Positions 1-5,789 of a stretch of 5,817 nucleotides of DNA are shown piece after piece. The stretch's first letter is position 1. Every line of letters begins with the position of its first letter. The position numbers were made by a program, and so were the translations under genes. Below the pieces are notes generated by a model, which worked only from the letters and a program-made list of their open reading frames with translations, had not been told where the DNA came from and did no database searches. The DNA comes from Actinomycetota bacterium (lineage in GTDB: Bacteria > Actinomycetota > Humimicrobiia > Humimicrobiales > Humimicrobiaceae). The stretch covers positions 1 through 5,817 of the forward strand of contig JAGYOJ010000103.1 of the NCBI GenBank assembly GCA_018399435.1. The letters are read 5' to 3'.

Positions 1-33
1 ATAGGTTGTTGCTATTTCTTGCTTCATATTTTT

Positions 34-55
34 TACAGTAACATATGTTACTGTA
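34..55. promoter_or_regulatory. Perfect 22-bp palindrome, candidate CRP/FNR-family operator
   Basis: The left half TACAGTAACAT is followed directly by its exact reverse complement ATGTTACTGTA, with no mismatch over 22 bp. The core reads GTAAC-N4-GTTAC, which has the half-site spacing of CRP/FNR-family operators (FNR is TTGAT-N4-ATCAA). If the TATAAT at 74-79 is the -10 box, +1 falls near 86 and the palindrome is centred at about -41.5, the usual place for a class II activator. I recall a similar GTAAC-type motif being proposed for the HcpR nitrosative-stress regulator in anaerobes, but that assignment is from memory. A TetR-type or other dimeric repressor is an alternative. Confidence 0.7.
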
Positions 56-73
56 TTTAAATTTTAAAAACCA

Positions 74-79
74 TATAAT
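74..79 (+). promoter_or_regulatory. Candidate -10 box for the polyferredoxin gene
   Basis: The hexamer is an exact TATAAT, 31 bases before the ATG at 111. The hexamer 17 bases upstream (51-56, CTGTAT) matches TTGACA poorly and lies on the edge of the palindrome. A weak -35 replaced by an operator is typical of activator-dependent promoters. The call rests on the hexamer and its placement only. Confidence 0.5.
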
Positions 80-110
80 CCCCTAAACTATTAAAATATT
101 TGGAGGATAA

Positions 111-740
111 ATGGCAAAAAGAATAATGAGAGCAATAACCCAGATAATTTTTCTAGCGCTTTTTCTGTTCCTTGTGCTTACCGCTAGGACAAATTTATGG
201 CTAATATTATTTGGCGCAAGTTTAATACTGGCAATATTTTTTGGAAGAATTTATTGCGGTTGGATTTGCCCTATAAATGCAATTATGAGGCCTATAAACT
301 GGATATATAAAAAATTAAATTTAAAAAGGCTAAATGCACCAAAATGGTTAAGGTCAAAAATAATACCGTGGGTGATGCTGGCTTTACTTGTATTAACAAT
401 GGTTTTAGGAAGAATATTAAAGATACAAATACCGGGACTATTAATTATATTAGGGCTTGGTTTTTTATTCAGTTTAATATTTAACCCAGAAGTATTCCAT
501 AACTACATATGTCCATACGGGGCATTGCAAAGCCTTACAGGAAGGTTTGCAAAACTTGGATTTAGGGTAGATAAAGATAAATGCACAGGCTGTGGCATAT
601 GTGAAAAATATTGTGATGCGGAAGCAGTAACTGTTAAAAACAAAGAGGCAGAAATATATGCAAAGCTATGCCACCAGTGCAGCAATTGCCAAATTGAATG
701 CCCGAGTAATGCAATAAGTTATAGGAAAAATAAGCTATAA
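111..740 (+). CDS. NapH-type membrane polyferredoxin (4Fe-4S binding protein)
   Basis: This 209-residue protein is a membrane-anchored iron-sulfur electron carrier of the NapH/MauN/NosR-C-terminal type. Hydrophobic segments lie at about residues 9-25, 31-47, 84-101 and 106-124. Between and after them are the family's two Cys-Pro motifs, C49-GWI-C53-P and the C134-P-Y-G motif. The C-terminal soluble part carries two ferredoxin motifs: C158-x2-C161-x2-C164-x3-C168 and C187-x2-C190-x2-C193-x3-C197-P, enough for two [4Fe-4S] clusters. The start is supported by GGAGG at 102-106. Relatives pass electrons between the quinone pool or a ferredoxin and a partner reductase, but no partner (nap, nos or other reductase) lies nearby, so the acceptor is unknown. 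The gene appears monocistronic, with an activator-like palindrome upstream. The family call is firm; the name napH is not warranted. Confidence 0.9.
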   Translation: MAKRIMRAITQIIFLALFLFLVLTARTNLWLILFGASLILAIFFGRIYCGWICPINAIMRPINWIYKKLNLKRLNAPKWLRSKIIPWVMLALLVLTMVLGRILKIQIPGLLIILGLGFLFSLIFNPEVFHNYICPYGALQSLTGRFAKLGFRVDKDKCTGCGICEKYCDAEAVTVKNKEAEIYAKLCHQCSNCQIECPSNAISYRKNKL

Positions 741-750
741 AATTAAGGGG

Positions 751-1017
751 TTATTTTTTAAATAGTGCAGGGTTATTTAAACGGGATGAATATATCACGC
801 ATCTCCCAGCTTCCTCTATGGCTTCTGCTACTACTTTAATTCTCAAATTAGGGGCATCTATAAATAACCCTTTAGCTTCTGCCAGAAAGGATAGTGGCAT
901 GGATTCAATATTTTTGTAATCAATGTGTTGCTGTATTTTTATTACTGATAATATAGGGAAAAGATTTCTAAAGTGTTTAAATTTGATTATGGATTGAGAA
1001 AATAGCTTAAAAGAAAC
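751..1017 (-). pseudogene. Possible C-terminal remnant of an unrecognised protein
   Basis: On the minus strand a frame is open from just after a TAG (1018-1020) to a TAA at 751-753. Its last 49 codons, from an ATG at 898-900, read like genuine protein: MPLSFLAEAKGLF, then IDAPNLRIKVVAEAIEEAG, then RCVIYSSRLNNPALFKK. Codon choice (AGA, ATA, GCA, GAA) matches the neighbouring genes. No Shine-Dalgarno precedes that ATG, and the 39 codons before it are also open (for example FPILSVIKIQQHIDYKNIES) but have no usable start. This looks more like the tail of a decayed longer gene than an intact small one. It runs in the same direction as the URO-D gene, 42 bases beyond that gene's stop. I do not recognise the family. 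A real 49-residue protein or a chance open frame remain possible. Confidence 0.35.
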
Positions 1018-1059
1018 CTATTTCCTCAAAAAAAATTATTATTAGTAGTTATCTTATAA

Positions 1060-2190
1060 TTAGTTTACCCAATCAATTTTTATACTGCTTTTTACAGGTT
1101 CTAAATCTATGGGGTAATTTCTAAAATTATTTGCTGCCCAGTAAAAAGCAATAGTATTGTCAACAGCTCTTTCTGTAGCTTGTATTGTATGGTTTGAGCA
1201 AAGTATTAATCCACCCCCGGGGGCTAATGTTCTTATAACATTCTTTACCTCATTAACAACATCAGAACAAGTGCCATTTGCAAGAACCCTTCTTGTGTCA
1301 ACATTGCCCCAAAATGTTAATTTATTGCCATAGTTTTTCTTAATATCTGCTATATTATTTACATCTGGCTGTAGGGGGTTTAAAATATCTATGCCTATTT
1401 CTACTAAATCATCTAAAGCCCAATCAACTTTTCCATCAGTATGGTAAGCTATCTTTATGTTTTTATTTATTTTTTTAACTTCTTGAACCATATATTCATA
1501 TCTTGGTTTTATCAGCTCCCTATATAGCTTAGGGCTAAAATATGGGCCTCTTTCATTGCTTATATCATCGCCCCACCATATTATATCAACACCCATTTCA
1601 ACTAGTTTTTTGGATACAGTTAGATGGTAATTCATGGTTTTATCTAAAAGTTCTTCAGCAAAATCTTTGTTTTTTACCATATCAATCATAAAATTTTCAA
1701 GACCTCTTAAATACCACGATGCTTCTATCATAGTACATGCAACCCCACCCATAATTGCATAATCCTTGCCATCTTTCTCTATTAAGTTTTTATACATTTC
1801 GAGTTCTTTTTTTAAGGAAGTCAAAGGATCTGGCCATTTGTAGTTATCGTAGTTATTAATGTCTGCTAATGGATGTTCTGCAAATTCACAATAGCTGCCA
1901 TATTCTTGGGATTTTTTTCTCCATTTTATTCCCCATAAATCCTGGTACAGGTTTTCTCCAATTTTTCTATCTTCTTTATAAATAGAATTAAAGCCGTCAC
2001 ACATCCCTATATTTACATATAACAGGTCGTGGCCAAGGGCTTTAGCCAGGGCAAATTTATCTTTACTTATATCTATGTTTAAAAGTTTTACAATATCAGC
2101 AGAAACTTCAGGTGCCATCCAGCTATCTATTGGGACCTTGTCGGGCTCTTTATGGTCTAATGTTGTTAAGATTCTTTCTTTTGAATTCAA
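1060..2190 (-). CDS. URO-D superfamily protein, possible corrinoid methyltransferase (not HemE)
   Basis: This 376-residue protein has the uroporphyrinogen decarboxylase fold pattern: N-terminal KERILTTLDHKEPDKVPID (residues 4-22), WWGDDIS (205-211), the YFSPKLYRELIKPRYEYM stretch (217-234), YHTDGK (249-254), FWGNVDTR (293-300), and LAPGGGLILCSNHTIQ (322-337). True HemE carries an arginine-rich MRQAGR motif near the N-terminus; here the place is taken by IDSWMAPEVS, so haem synthesis is unlikely. Such non-HemE members include MtaA/MtbA-like enzymes that move methyl groups to or from corrinoid proteins. MtaA-type zinc sites use His-x-Cys plus a later Cys; here H250 is followed by T251-D252, with C331 further on, so the metal site differs. 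The start is TTG at 2188-2190, preceded by GGAGGT five bases upstream. No corrinoid protein gene is in the window, so substrate and role are open. Confidence 0.85.
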   Translation of the reverse strand: MNSKERILTTLDHKEPDKVPIDSWMAPEVSADIVKLLNIDISKDKFALAKALGHDLLYVNIGMCDGFNSIYKEDRKIGENLYQDLWGIKWRKKSQEYGSYCEFAEHPLADINNYDNYKWPDPLTSLKKELEMYKNLIEKDGKDYAIMGGVACTMIEASWYLRGLENFMIDMVKNKDFAEELLDKTMNYHLTVSKKLVEMGVDIIWWGDDISNERGPYFSPKLYRELIKPRYEYMVQEVKKINKNIKIAYHTDGKVDWALDDLVEIGIDILNPLQPDVNNIADIKKNYGNKLTFWGNVDTRRVLANGTCSDVVNEVKNVIRTLAPGGGLILCSNHTIQATERAVDNTIAFYWAANNFRNYPIDLEPVKSSIKIDWVN

Positions 2191-2213
2191 TTTTTACCTC
2201 CAATATTGATAAA

Positions 2214-2219
2214 ATTATA
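2214..2219 (-). promoter_or_regulatory. Candidate -10 box for the URO-D gene
   Basis: An exact TATAAT reads on the minus strand, 23 bases before the TTG start and just upstream of the GGAGGT ribosome site (about 2196-2201). A 17-base spacer points to TTTCGA at 2237-2242, a weak -35 match (3 of 6). The surroundings are AT-rich, so a chance match is quite possible. Confidence 0.35.
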
Positions 2220-2230
2220 AAATAAAAATT

Positions 2231-2423
2231 TATAATTCGAAAGGGCTATTTCATTTAGATCTTTATATGAGGCCAATAGTATTAATTGACAGAGAGATAT
2301 AGAAGGCCCTAACATTAGCTCGGTAATCTTAAATTAAAAGAAGAGTATATAAAGATTGTAGGGTTTCGAAAAGAAGACAGCTTTGAAGCTACAATACTAA
2401 GTTTATTGAACGGGAATCTGTAA
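2231..2423 (+). pseudogene. Possible decayed coding fragment with frame shifts
   Basis: Three coding-like segments follow each other in three frames of the plus strand. The first ends GLFHLDLYMRPIVLIDREI with a stop at 2300-2302. The second runs from 2290 (QRDIEGPNISSVILN) to a stop at 2335-2337. The third runs from 2319 (KEEYIKIVGFRKEDSFEAT, then ILSLLNGNL) to a stop at 2421-2423. Overlaps such as DREI/RDIEG and VILN/LKLKEE are what single-base indels in an old gene would give. I do not recognise the family. The region is AT-rich and the segments are short, and the minus strand is also open in part, so chance is a serious alternative. Confidence 0.25.
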
Positions 2424-2488
2424 AAAAAATGATATAAAAAAGTTAAATTACAGAAGAGTAAAGTTACAATAAAATGGTGTACTTATAG

Positions 2489-2590
2489 CCCAAAATAATT
2501 GGCATTCCATATAGTCATCTTACTGTTAAGAAAGCATTGGCCTCTGTGGAAATAATTTTAAATATTTATTTAAGCTTAAGTAAAATATAG
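2489..2590 (+). other. Short open segment of protein-like composition, no start
   Basis: A 33-codon plus-strand frame between a TAG at 2486-2488 and a TAG at 2588-2590 reads PKIIGIPYSHLTVKKALAS then VEIILNIYLSLSKI. It has no start codon at its beginning and no ribosome site, so it is not an intact gene. It could be another piece of the decayed sequence at 2231-2423 or a chance reading. The rest of the 2424-2640 gap is AT-rich with no gene that I can support. Confidence 0.2.
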
Positions 2591-2639
2591 GCAAAATATT
2601 AAGAGTCTCACCTTTTTTTTAATCATAATTAAATTTCTA

Positions 2640-2669
2640 TTTACATTTAACCCTTTTTTTTATTATAAT
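2640..2669 (+). promoter_or_regulatory. Sigma-70-type promoter for the methyltransferase gene
   Basis: TTTACA at 2640-2645 (5 of 6 to TTGACA) is followed after 18 bases by an exact TATAAT at 2664-2669. Transcription would begin near 2676, about 30 bases before the ATG at 2706. This is the best-formed promoter in the window by consensus match, though AT-rich DNA raises the chance rate. Confidence 0.5.
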
Positions 2670-2705
2670 ATCGAAAATTTTTTAAAAATTAGATAAAAGA
2701 GTGAA

Positions 2706-3530
2706 ATGTTAGACCATAAAATAATTTATAATACAAAAACTATATCAAAAGATTATGGCAGAAGGGATTATTTAGATAAATCCGAGAAAGCCATAATTAA
2801 GTTATTAGGACCCAAGCTTTCCTACATGTCCATGCTGGATATGGGCGTGGGCGGGGGAAGGACTACAAAGTACTTCGGCCCAATGGTTAAGGAGTATATA
2901 GGCGCAGATTATGCTCTGGCCATGATTGAAATATGCAGGGCAAAATATCCCGGAATGTATGAATTTATTGAAGCTGATGCTAGATACATGAATAGGATGG
3001 AATATGACAGGTTTGATTTCGTGCTATTTAGCTATAATGGGCTAGACAGCTTTAACCACCAGCAAAGAATTATAGCCCTTAAGGAGATAAAGCGGATTTT
3101 AAAGCCTGGGGGATATTTTGCATTTTCAAGCCATAATTTGGATTGGCAGGAATTGCCAGAACTTTTTAAGCTAAATAGTGAACTTGCTAAATTAAAGCTA
3201 AAAAAAGATACTACCATTATGTTTTTAAGAAGTTATATAAGGGCTGGCTTTAAGAATTTGAAGCTTAATTTATTAAATAAAAGCATATCTATGGAGAGGT
3301 TGATTAAAAAATTAAGGCAAAATAAAAAGGGCTATCTTTATGATAACTCATTGAATGGCAAAGCCAGCATTTATTATATAACCCCTAATGAACAGTACCG
3401 GCAATTAGAAGAGATTGGTTTTACTGATATAAAATCTTTTTCAAAACAAGGAGAGCAGACCCGGAGCCTTAATAAATTAAATGAGGCGCCATGGATCTAT
3501 TATTTATGCAGAAAAAAATGGCTTAAATAG
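2706..3530 (+). CDS. Class I SAM-dependent methyltransferase, substrate unknown
   Basis: This 274-residue protein has the seven-stranded methyltransferase core in its first half. Motif I is LDMGVGGGRTT (44-54), the glycine-rich S-adenosylmethionine loop; D68 in GADYA (66-70) is the likely ribose-binding acid; EADAR (89-93) would contact the adenine; FDFVLFSYNGLD (103-114) is motif IV; and LKPGGYFAFSSHN (132-144) is the post-core strand and turn seen in Methyltransf_11/25-type enzymes. The second half (about 150-274) is a lysine-rich extension ending YITPNEQYRQLEEIGF (about 226-241), common in small-molecule or glycan methyltransferases, and it does not identify a substrate. The ATG at 2706 has only a weak ribosome site (AAGAG at 2697-2701, four bases away). 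The gene stands alone, 67 bases before murI and possibly co-transcribed with it. No membrane segments or signal peptide are visible. Confidence 0.85.
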   Translation: MLDHKIIYNTKTISKDYGRRDYLDKSEKAIIKLLGPKLSYMSMLDMGVGGGRTTKYFGPMVKEYIGADYALAMIEICRAKYPGMYEFIEADARYMNRMEYDRFDFVLFSYNGLDSFNHQQRIIALKEIKRILKPGGYFAFSSHNLDWQELPELFKLNSELAKLKLKKDTTIMFLRSYIRAGFKNLKLNLLNKSISMERLIKKLRQNKKGYLYDNSLNGKASIYYITPNEQYRQLEEIGFTDIKSFSKQGEQTRSLNKLNEAPWIYYLCRKKWLK

Positions 3531-3554
3531 TTTTTTATTTTATTAAATAAATTA

Positions 3555-3560
3555 TATAAT
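3555..3560 (+). promoter_or_regulatory. Candidate -10 box for the murI-rph-rdgB operon
   Basis: An exact TATAAT lies 37 bases before the murI GTG. The hexamer 17 bases upstream (3532-3537) is a T-rich run with little likeness to TTGACA. An operon-specific promoter is expected somewhere in this 67-base gap unless transcription continues from the methyltransferase gene, and this is the only good -10 I see. Confidence 0.3.
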
Positions 3561-3597
3561 TACCTAGATTATCATTAGGTTTTTAGAAGGAGCAAAT

Positions 3598-4401
3598 GTG
3601 GACAACAGGCCAATAGGTGTTTTTGACTCTGGGGTTGGAGGCCTAACAGTCCTTAGGGAAATAATAAAAGTTGTTCCTGATGAAAATATAATCTATTTTG
3701 GGGATACTGCCAGGGTGCCTTATGGCCCGCGTGATTTAGAAGAAGTAAGGAAATATGTTTTCAGGATCACAGAGTTTTTATGTCAAAAAAATGTTAAGCT
3801 TATTGTAATTGCCTGCAATACCTCAACTGCAGCAGCTTTAAAAGATTTAAAAAAAACTTTTAACATACCTATAATTGGAGTAATAAAACCGGGGGCAAGG
3901 ACTGCAGTTGCAAATACTAATAACATGAGGATAGGCGTTATTGCAACTAAAGGCACAGTAGAAAGCAAGGCATATGATTATGAGATTAAAAAAATTGATG
4001 AAAGCATTAATGTATGCTCTATTGCAGCTCCTAAACTTGTAGATTATGTTGAGAAAGGTATACTTGAAGGCAAGGAATTAGACAAGGTTATATGCAGCTA
4101 TTTAAAGCCTTTAATTAAAAAAGATATTGATACCCTTATAATGGGCTGTACTCATTTTCCATTAATAGAGAAGCAAATAAAGAAGTGTACCGGCAAAAAT
4201 ATTAGAGTAATTAGTTCTGCAGTGGAAACAGCCATGGACGTAAAAAAAGCATTAAAAAATGGCCGGGCCATTGCTTCAAACCATTCCAAGCCTACAAGAA
4301 AATTTTATGAAACAGGATATGGGAGCCATTTTTTTGAAGTAGGGAAGATGTTTTTAGGTGAAGAGATAAATAATGTAGAGAGTGTAAGTTTAGAAATATA
4401 A
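3598..4401 (+). CDS. murI: Glutamate racemase
   Basis: This cytoplasmic enzyme interconverts L- and D-glutamate, supplying D-glutamate for peptidoglycan. The 267-residue length is normal for the family. The two-cysteine acid-base pair is present: C73 in IACNTSTAA (71-79) and C184 in MGCTHFPL (182-189). The N-terminal IGVFDSGVGGLTV (6-18) carries the conserved D10-S11, and YFGDTARVPYG (33-43) is the second substrate-site signature. All key residues are intact. The start is GTG at 3598, five bases after AAGGAG (3587-3592). An ATG at 3596 overlaps it in another frame and does not give this protein. It is the first gene of a compact cluster, with rph beginning 20 bases after its stop. Its presence implies a peptidoglycan-making bacterium. 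Nothing is odd beyond the GTG start. Confidence 0.97.
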   Translation: MDNRPIGVFDSGVGGLTVLREIIKVVPDENIIYFGDTARVPYGPRDLEEVRKYVFRITEFLCQKNVKLIVIACNTSTAAALKDLKKTFNIPIIGVIKPGARTAVANTNNMRIGVIATKGTVESKAYDYEIKKIDESINVCSIAAPKLVDYVEKGILEGKELDKVICSYLKPLIKKDIDTLIMGCTHFPLIEKQIKKCTGKNIRVISSAVETAMDVKKALKNGRAIASNHSKPTRKFYETGYGSHFFEVGKMFLGEEINNVESVSLEI

Positions 4402-4421
4402 TAAATGAAAGGTTGATTTTG

Positions 4422-5150
4422 ATGTCAAAGAGGGAAGATGGCAGGGGAAACGACCAATTCAGGGAAATTAATATAAAAAGGAACTACATATCACATTCTG
4501 ATGGTTCAGTATTTATAGAAATGGGTAAAACCAGAATTGTGTGTACCGCCACCATGGAAGAGAAGGTGCCGCCATTTCTTAGAGGCAAGAATAAAGGGTG
4601 GGTGACAGCTGAATATGACATGATTCCAGCATCAACCCCGCAAAGAATTATAAGGCCGCAGGCTATAGGAAGGATAAGCGGCAGGACATATGAAATACAA
4701 AGGCTGATTGGAAGGTCCCTAAGGGCTGCTGTAGATCTTGAAAAATTAGGGGAAAGAACCATATGGATTGATTGTGATGTAATTGAAGCAGACGGGGGAA
4801 CCAGGACAGCGTCTATTACTGGAAGTTTTATAGCCCTTTTTGATTGTTTGCATGTCCTTGTAGAAAGGGGAAAGCTAGATGAAATGCCAATTGAGAGTTT
4901 TGTTGCAGCGGTAAGTGTTGGCATGATAGGCGGCAATATTTTAGTTGATTTATGCTTTAGTGAAGATTCAAGTGCTGATGTTGATATGAATGTGGTAATG
5001 GATTCAAAAGAGCGGCTAATTGAAGTACAGGGGACTGCAGAAGGCGATCCTTTTGACAGGGATAAATTTAATTTAATGCTGGATAAGGCCATGTCTTCAA
5101 TTTCAGAAATTATTGAATTGCAGAAGAAAATATTAAGTGAAGGCCTTTAG
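4422..5150 (+). CDS. rph: Ribonuclease PH
   Basis: This phosphate-dependent 3'-to-5' exoribonuclease trims the 3' ends of tRNA precursors and can add nucleotides in reverse; family members form hexameric rings. From the ATG at 4422 it has 242 residues, the usual size. Visible signatures are the N-terminal KREDGR (3-8), VPPFLRGKNKGWVTAEYDM (49-67), the GRTYEIQRLIGRSLRA stretch (87-102), the phosphate-binding GGTR (125-128) in EADGGTRTASITG, and the acidic EDSSADVDMNVVMD (181-194). All are typical. I chose ATG at 4422 over in-frame TTG at 4413 and 4419 because AAAGG (4408-4412) sits nine bases before the ATG and overlaps or crowds the TTG codons, and because the protein then begins like its relatives. 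It follows murI by 20 bases and precedes rdgB by one base, so the three are almost certainly co-transcribed. A tRNA gene lies just beyond the cluster. Confidence 0.96.
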   Translation: MSKREDGRGNDQFREINIKRNYISHSDGSVFIEMGKTRIVCTATMEEKVPPFLRGKNKGWVTAEYDMIPASTPQRIIRPQAIGRISGRTYEIQRLIGRSLRAAVDLEKLGERTIWIDCDVIEADGGTRTASITGSFIALFDCLHVLVERGKLDEMPIESFVAAVSVGMIGGNILVDLCFSEDSSADVDMNVVMDSKERLIEVQGTAEGDPFDRDKFNLMLDKAMSSISEIIELQKKILSEGL

Positions 5151-5151
5151 T

Positions 5152-5754
5152 ATGCTTGAAATAGTAATTTCTTCAAGAAACCCAGGAAAAATTGATGAAA
5201 TTAAAGCTTTCTTTTTAAGCTCAGGCAAGGATATTAGATGGCTTACTTGCAGGGATTTTAAAAATTTCCCAGAAGTTGCAGAAGCAGGCAGTACTTTTTT
5301 TGAAAATGCAAAACTTAAGGCAAAAGCTGTTTCTAAATTTACAAATAAATTAACGCTAGCAGATGATTCCGGCCTGGCGGTAGATTGCCTAAATAAAAAG
5401 CCCGGAATATATTCTTCCAGGTATGCCGGTAAAAATGCAACCGATAAGAACAACAGGGATAAGCTGCTAAAAGAAATGGGAAATGTAAAAAAAATAGAGG
5501 ACAGGTCTGCAAGGTTTATCTGTAGCATGGTTTTATGGGATCCAAAAAAAGGTTTAATTTTTAATACAGAAGGCATCTGCGAGGGTAAGATAGGCACGGC
5601 TGAGAAGGGGGATAAAGGTTTTGGCTATGACCCGATTTTTATCCCTGAAGGCTTTAACAGGACTATGGCCCAGTTAGACCAGGAAGAAAAGAATAAAATA
5701 AGCCATAGGGGCAAAGCCCTCCAAGGTTTTTATAGTTTTATTGAAAATTTCTAA
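5152..5754 (+). CDS. rdgB: RdgB/HAM1 family dITP/XTP pyrophosphatase
   Basis: This cytoplasmic enzyme hydrolyses non-canonical purine triphosphates (dITP, XTP, ITP) to monophosphate and pyrophosphate, keeping deaminated bases out of DNA and RNA. From the ATG at 5152 the protein has 200 residues, as expected. It shows SSRNPGKIDEI (7-17), the substrate-loop signature; EAGSTFFENAKLKA (44-57); LADDSGLAVD (69-78) with the catalytic acidic pair D71-D72; FGYDPIF (157-163); and SHRGKAL (184-190). All conserved blocks are intact. An in-frame GTG at 5137 would add five residues and overlap rph, but GAAGG (5139-5143) is spaced eight bases from the ATG, and the ATG gives the family's usual short N-terminus (MLEIVISSRN). 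The gap to rph is one base, so translational coupling is likely. The rph-rdgB pairing is common in bacteria. Confidence 0.96.
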   Translation: MLEIVISSRNPGKIDEIKAFFLSSGKDIRWLTCRDFKNFPEVAEAGSTFFENAKLKAKAVSKFTNKLTLADDSGLAVDCLNKKPGIYSSRYAGKNATDKNNRDKLLKEMGNVKKIEDRSARFICSMVLWDPKKGLIFNTEGICEGKIGTAEKGDKGFGYDPIFIPEGFNRTMAQLDQEEKNKISHRGKALQGFYSFIENF

Positions 5755-5768
5755 ATATATGTTATTAT
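5741..5768 (+). promoter_or_regulatory. Candidate promoter for the tRNA gene
   Basis: TTGAAA at 5741-5746 (5 of 6 to consensus) is followed after 16 bases by TATTAT at 5763-5768 (5 of 6). Transcription would begin near 5775, about 15 bases before the mature tRNA end. The -35 lies inside the last codons of rdgB. The tRNA could instead be read through from the operon, because no terminator is visible in the 35-base gap. Confidence 0.4.
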
Positions 5769-5789
5769 ACAGTCTGCTAAATTGATTGT

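Noticed and set aside
757..781. TTTAAATA / TATTTAAA stem after the polyferredoxin gene as a terminator
   Set aside because: The pairing is all A-T with a nine-base loop, and no T-run follows on either strand.
748..870. Repeated GGGTTATTT (748-756, 770-778, and inverted at 862-870)
   Set aside because: Nine-base AT-rich matches in a short AT-rich gap are likely by chance, and the copies do not extend.
1028..1062. Terminator for the URO-D gene (AATTAT / ATAATT then T-run, minus strand)
   Set aside because: The T-run is good, but the six-pair A-T stem with a long loop is too weak to call.
2590..2625. T8 run at 2613-2620 as an intrinsic terminator
   Set aside because: No stable stem precedes it; GAGTCTC is too short to fold, and no gene ends upstream on that strand.
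4413..4421. TTG codons in frame upstream of rph as a longer start
   Set aside because: They overlap or crowd the AAAGG ribosome site, while the ATG at 4422 has good spacing and the family-typical N-terminus.
4484..5092. Long minus-strand open frame opposite rph
   Set aside because: It is the antisense shadow of a well-conserved rph, with no ribosome site or recognisable domain of its own.
5137..5151. GTG start for rdgB overlapping the end of rph
   Set aside because: The upstream ribosome site is weak, and the GAAGG for the ATG at 5152 lies inside this stretch; the ATG gives the usual N-terminus.
5133..5597. Minus-strand open frame opposite rdgB
   Set aside because: It is a shadow of intact rdgB; its composition mirrors the complement of rdgB codons.
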